Part shown: piece after piece, positions 5,667 to 8,153 of the stretch
Layout: every line of letters begins with the position of its first letter
How positions within the stretch are numbered: position 1 is the first letter of the stretch
Assembly: GCA_002309955.1 (NCBI GenBank)
Contig: DBXQ01000057.1
Coordinates: forward strand, 3,801 to 11,953
DNA from: Bacteroidales bacterium UBA1208
GTDB lineage: Bacteria; Bacteroidota; Bacteroidia; Bacteroidales; P3
DNA length: 8,153 bases
Reading direction: 5' to 3'
Notes under the pieces: generated by a model
Database searches by the model: none
What the model was told of the DNA's origin: nothing
Seen by the model: only the letters and a program-made list of their open reading frames with translations
Made by a program: the position numbers and the translations under genes

Positions 5667-6217
5667 TGGACAATCCTGAACAGAACTCGATAAAAGAGAA
5701 AGGCGCGGCCCTGCGGCTGCGCCTTTCTGATAAATGGCAGAACTTCCGCGAGCGGATGCACCACAAGCACCGCTTTGTGGTGATGGACACCGATACTTTT
5801 AAAGAGACCTTCTCGGCCGAACTCACTGGTGTCAATATCTTCACCTATGCCGGAATCATCGTCATTGTCATGCTGATTCTTTCCTCTCTACTTATCGCCT
5901 TCACACCGTTGCGTGGTCTTGTCCCTGGATTCATCAAACCTGAACTGCAAGAAGAAGCCATCCGCAATGCTCAAATAATCGACTCGCTCGAGGTGGTCAT
6001 CAACCAACATGAACAACACATCAAAATCATCCAAGATGTCATCAATGGCAAAACCATTGCTACTGCCGAGTCCTCTTCAACCGAGACTGTCAATGAACAG
6101 GAAGTTGTTTATCGTCGCAGCCGTGAAGACTCTCTGCTCCGCGTAAAAGTGGAGAAACGCTTGAAAGAGCAACAGCAAAAAGAAAAAAACAAAACAAAAA
6201 AGAAACGCAAGAAATGA
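5666..6217 (+). CDS. single-pass membrane protein resembling the N-terminal part of Bacteroidota M23 peptidases, peptidase domain absent
   Basis: A 183-residue protein with a basic cytoplasmic N terminus, a FVVMDTDTFKE segment (37-47), one transmembrane helix (about 57-79), then LIAFTPLRGLVPGF (76-89). Next comes a predicted helix with heptad-like pattern (about 91-127) and a lysine-rich tail (169-183). From memory, the TM-to-LVPGF block and the later SREDSLLRVKVE segment (152-162) resemble the membrane anchor and linker of Bacteroidota M23-family (lysostaphin-type) envelope peptidases. No HxxxD or HxH zinc motif is present and the gene ends before that domain would begin. The start is fixed by the TAATG overlap with the chaperone gene, and the end overlaps dxr by ATGA. 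A-rich runs of 7 and 6 bases (6183-6189, 6196-6201) encode the Lys tail and double as an A-rich leader for dxr. Function unknown; a scaffold or anchor role in the envelope is possible. Membrane topology is firm, homology moderate. Confidence 0.75.
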   Translation: MDNPEQNSIKEKGAALRLRLSDKWQNFRERMHHKHRFVVMDTDTFKETFSAELTGVNIFTYAGIIVIVMLILSSLLIAFTPLRGLVPGFIKPELQEEAIRNAQIIDSLEVVINQHEQHIKIIQDVINGKTIATAESSSTETVNEQEVVYRRSREDSLLRVKVEKRLKEQQQKEKNKTKKKRKK

Positions 6218-7344
6218 AACGCATAGCCATACTGGGATCTACCGGCTCTATCGGCACCCAAGCCCTCAATGTCATACGGCGACACCGCGACCTTTTCTCG
6301 GTGGAAGTCCTCTGCGCTGGAAGCAACGCTAATCTACTGATACAACAAGCATTGGAATTTGACCCCAACGCTGTGGCCATAGCCGACGAGAGCAAATACC
6401 AGCAGGTCCAGGATGCTCTCTCCACTCACGACATCAAGGTCTTTGCAGGCATGGACTCCATTGCCGACCTCATGGAGATGGACTCTATCGACATGGTACT
6501 GGCCTCCATCGTGGGCTTTGCCGGCTTGCGTCCTACACTTAGGGCTATTGAGCACCACAAGCCCATTGCGTTGGCCAATAAGGAGACCATGGTGGTGGCA
6601 GGGCAGATTGTCACCGATGCCGCCACCCGCAACAATGTTCCCATTCTGCCTGTCGACTCCGAGCATTCGGCCATCTTCCAGAGTCTCGTGGGCGAGATGG
6701 GCAACGTGGACAAGATACTTCTTACTGCATCGGGTGGTCCCTTCCGCGGCCGCACACGCCAACAACTGGAGCATGTCACCCTTGCCGATGCCCTGAAACA
6801 CCCCAACTGGAGCATGGGGCGCAAAGTCACCATCGACTCAGCTTCGCTCATGAACAAAGGCCTTGAGGTTATCGAAGCCCGCTGGCTCTTCAACATCCCC
6901 GCCGAGCGTATTCAGGTGCTTGTCCATCCCCAATCCGTCGTTCACTCCATGGTGCAATACATCGACGGCAGCATCAAGGCACAGCTTGGCGTCCCCACCA
7001 TGGAAACTCCCATCCAGTATGCCTTCAGCTTCCCCACCCGCATTGAGAGCCACCTGCCCCGCTTGGACTGGACAAAATATCCCCAGCTCACCTTCGAGGA
7101 ACCCGACACAAAGACCTTCCGCTGCCTCCAGCTGGCCTATGACGCCATCGCCCACGGGGGCAACATGCCCTGCATTATGAACGCTGCCAACGAAGTGGCC
7201 GTCCAACGATTTATCGATGGCAAAATCACCTTCCTGCAGATAGCCGACTTTGTCGAAGAGCGTATGCAACAGGCACCCTTCATCGCCAAGCCCTCCCTCG
7301 ACGACCTCTTCCGCACCGACGCCGAAATCCGCAACCAAGGCTGA
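6214..7344 (+). CDS. dxr: 1-deoxy-D-xylulose 5-phosphate reductoisomerase
   Basis: Converts 1-deoxy-D-xylulose 5-phosphate to 2-C-methyl-D-erythritol 4-phosphate with NADPH, the committed step of the MEP isoprenoid pathway and the target of fosmidomycin. The 376-residue protein is full length. It has the NADPH-binding GSTGSIG (8-14), ALANKE (119-124), PVDSEHSAIFQ (146-156) with metal ligands Asp148 and Glu150, and SGGPFR (173-178). HPNWSMG has His196, IDSASLMNKGLE (207-218) has Ser209, Asn214, Lys215 and third metal ligand Glu218, and VHPQSVVHSMV (237-247) follows. The C-terminal helical domain (about 300-376) is complete. All catalytic residues I can match to the E. coli enzyme by spacing are present. 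The start ATG at 6214 overlaps the preceding stop, so it is probably translated by coupling within the operon. Unlike the arrangement I recall in many Bacteroidota, rseP does not follow; instead a convergent gene ends four bases away. Confidence 0.97.
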   Translation: MKRIAILGSTGSIGTQALNVIRRHRDLFSVEVLCAGSNANLLIQQALEFDPNAVAIADESKYQQVQDALSTHDIKVFAGMDSIADLMEMDSIDMVLASIVGFAGLRPTLRAIEHHKPIALANKETMVVAGQIVTDAATRNNVPILPVDSEHSAIFQSLVGEMGNVDKILLTASGGPFRGRTRQQLEHVTLADALKHPNWSMGRKVTIDSASLMNKGLEVIEARWLFNIPAERIQVLVHPQSVVHSMVQYIDGSIKAQLGVPTMETPIQYAFSFPTRIESHLPRLDWTKYPQLTFEEPDTKTFRCLQLAYDAIAHGGNMPCIMNAANEVAVQRFIDGKITFLQIADFVEERMQQAPFIAKPSLDDLFRTDAEIRNQG

Positions 7345-7348
7345 ACTT

Positions 7349-7876
7349 CTAACGCTGTTCTGAGACAATATAAACTTTGAAATTTGGTTCTATAGGCGGA
7401 TACCAACTCTCAATGGTATCTTGTATCGTATTGCACTCTTCACGTGTTTCTGCAACGATACCTACTACCAGATTGTCCGGCTCCTCCATCATGTCCCTAC
7501 CCATGACAATTTCGTTATAAGGGAAGGACTCCTTAGCCTTCTGTCTTGCCGCTACAAGCCACCGCTCTATTGTCATCACACGTTTGCCCGTTTTAGAAGC
7601 GAGCCATTTCATATCGTCCTTTATCTCACGCAGCTCTGCCATGCAGTCAGAATAAAGGGCTGCATCCATATTTCTCCTTTGGGATTCAATCAACAGTGCC
7701 ACCTCCTCGCAATCCTTTCTTGTGGCCAATTCCCTATCTGCCGACTCTATCCCCAACGCCGCCAAATCCTCCAATACTGCATCCGACAGCCGTGTGTGGA
7801 ACATCCGCCCTACATCCCACAGGATAAGATCATCTTTCAATCCTTGCAGAAACAGTTCTTTGTCCATCGGCTTCAT
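7349..7876 (-). CDS. conserved-looking hypothetical protein, 175 aa
   Basis: I do not recognise a family. The product is soluble (no signal peptide or membrane segment), acidic-basic mixed and mostly helical in appearance. Residues 1-110 are rich in Glu, Lys, Arg and Leu. The last 45 residues look like a beta-alpha-beta element: NLVVGIVAE, then an acidic helix, then FKVYIVSEQ. Reality of the gene is supported by good codon use, a stop only four bases from the convergent dxr stop, and its ATG at 7876 sharing a base with the upstream TAA (TAATG), which implies translational coupling with the TPR gene. Met4 (7867) is a possible alternative start but would lose the overlap. Partnership with the TPR protein is inferred from this coupling only. 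Confidence 0.75.
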   Translation of the reverse strand: MKPMDKELFLQGLKDDLILWDVGRMFHTRLSDAVLEDLAALGIESADRELATRKDCEEVALLIESQRRNMDAALYSDCMAELREIKDDMKWLASKTGKRVMTIERWLVAARQKAKESFPYNEIVMGRDMMEEPDNLVVGIVAETREECNTIQDTIESWYPPIEPNFKVYIVSEQR

Positions 7877-8153
7877 TACTCTTTATTCTTCTCATGGCAC
7901 ATCGCCAAATACTGCTCTGCCAACTCGCGAGTGGCATCGTCAGGCTCGTGGTAAAGCACATACTTCAGTTCCTCCTCTGCCTCGCCTACACGGTCGAGAT
8001 TAAGGTAGTAAGCGGCGCGGTTGACGTATGCCAACAAGAAGTCGGGGTCTATCTTGATGGACTTCTCTATATCATCCATCGCCTGCTCATGGCGGCCAAG
8101 CATGCCGTAGGCACTGCCCCGGCTGCAATAAGCCTGCGCGTAGTCGGGATTCA
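7876..8153 (-). CDS. tetratricopeptide (TPR) repeat protein, C-terminal part
   Basis: The frame is open to the edge of the window on the minus strand, so the N terminus is missing; at least 91 residues are visible. It holds two to three TPR units. One begins around NPDYAQAYCSRGSAYGMLGR and ends in AMDDIEKSIKIDP, the next runs from LLAYVNRAAYYLNLDRVGEAEEEL to VLYHEPDD, and a short capping helix (ATRELAEQYLAMC) precedes the stop. The W/L-G-Y-A-F-A-P spacing of 34 residues fits TPRs, which act as protein-protein interaction scaffolds. The internal ATG at 8101-8103 is not the start, because the TPR pattern continues upstream of it. The stop TAA overlaps the start of the following hypothetical gene. 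The specific partner and role are unknown. Confidence 0.85.
   Translation of the reverse strand, partial: NPDYAQAYCSRGSAYGMLGRHEQAMDDIEKSIKIDPDFLLAYVNRAAYYLNLDRVGEAEEELKYVLYHEPDDATRELAEQYLAMCHEKNKE

Noticed and set aside
6334..7368. Several minus-strand open frames (6334-6801, 6426-6896, 6838-7368)
   Set aside because: All antisense to dxr, overlapping each other, with no start context or recognisable domain.

Overview
The window most likely comes from a Bacteroidales bacterium (phylum Bacteroidota). The evidence is: two -7 boxes of the Bacteroidota sigma factor type (TAnnTTTG) ahead of genes; starts preceded by A/T-rich leaders without a clear Shine-Dalgarno; a BspA-type DUF285 leucine-rich repeat surface protein; and a PpiD/SurA-like chaperone next to a membrane-anchored protein and dxr. 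Genus cannot be decided from the sequence alone, and no RNA gene, CRISPR array, insertion sequence or prophage was recognised.

Layout. (1) 3-776, plus strand: the 3' part of a DUF285 protein with seven exact-length 78-bp tandem units, its start lying outside the window. Twelve bases later comes a complete O6-alkylguanine-DNA alkyltransferase gene (789-1292). (2) 1293-1840: a 548-bp stretch without a credible gene, between convergent genes. It holds 11-bp tandem repeats, inverted repeats and a recurring CGGTCAT motif, and may be a dispersed repeat element. (3) 1841-2818, minus strand: a DusB-type tRNA-dihydrouridine synthase, divergent from a cytidine deaminase gene (2916-3389, plus). (4) 3390-3548: an intergenic region with an AT-rich hairpin and a good Bacteroidota promoter. 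(5) 3549-7344, plus strand: a tightly packed three-gene operon made of a PpiD-like periplasmic chaperone, a small inner-membrane protein resembling an M23 peptidase without its peptidase domain, and dxr (second step of the MEP isoprenoid pathway). The junctions are TAATG and ATGA overlaps. (6) 7349-8153, minus strand: a gene of unknown function coupled by another TAATG overlap to the 3' end of a TPR-repeat protein gene. It converges on dxr with only four bases between the stop codons.

Most of the window is housekeeping: RNA modification, pyrimidine salvage, DNA alkylation repair, envelope protein folding and isoprenoid synthesis. I do not see a clear new multi-gene system. The best leads are the structured non-coding block at 1293-1840, the apparent loss of the peptidase domain in the gene at 5666-6217, the loss of both parvulin histidines in the chaperone, and the hairpin overlapping the chaperone promoter.
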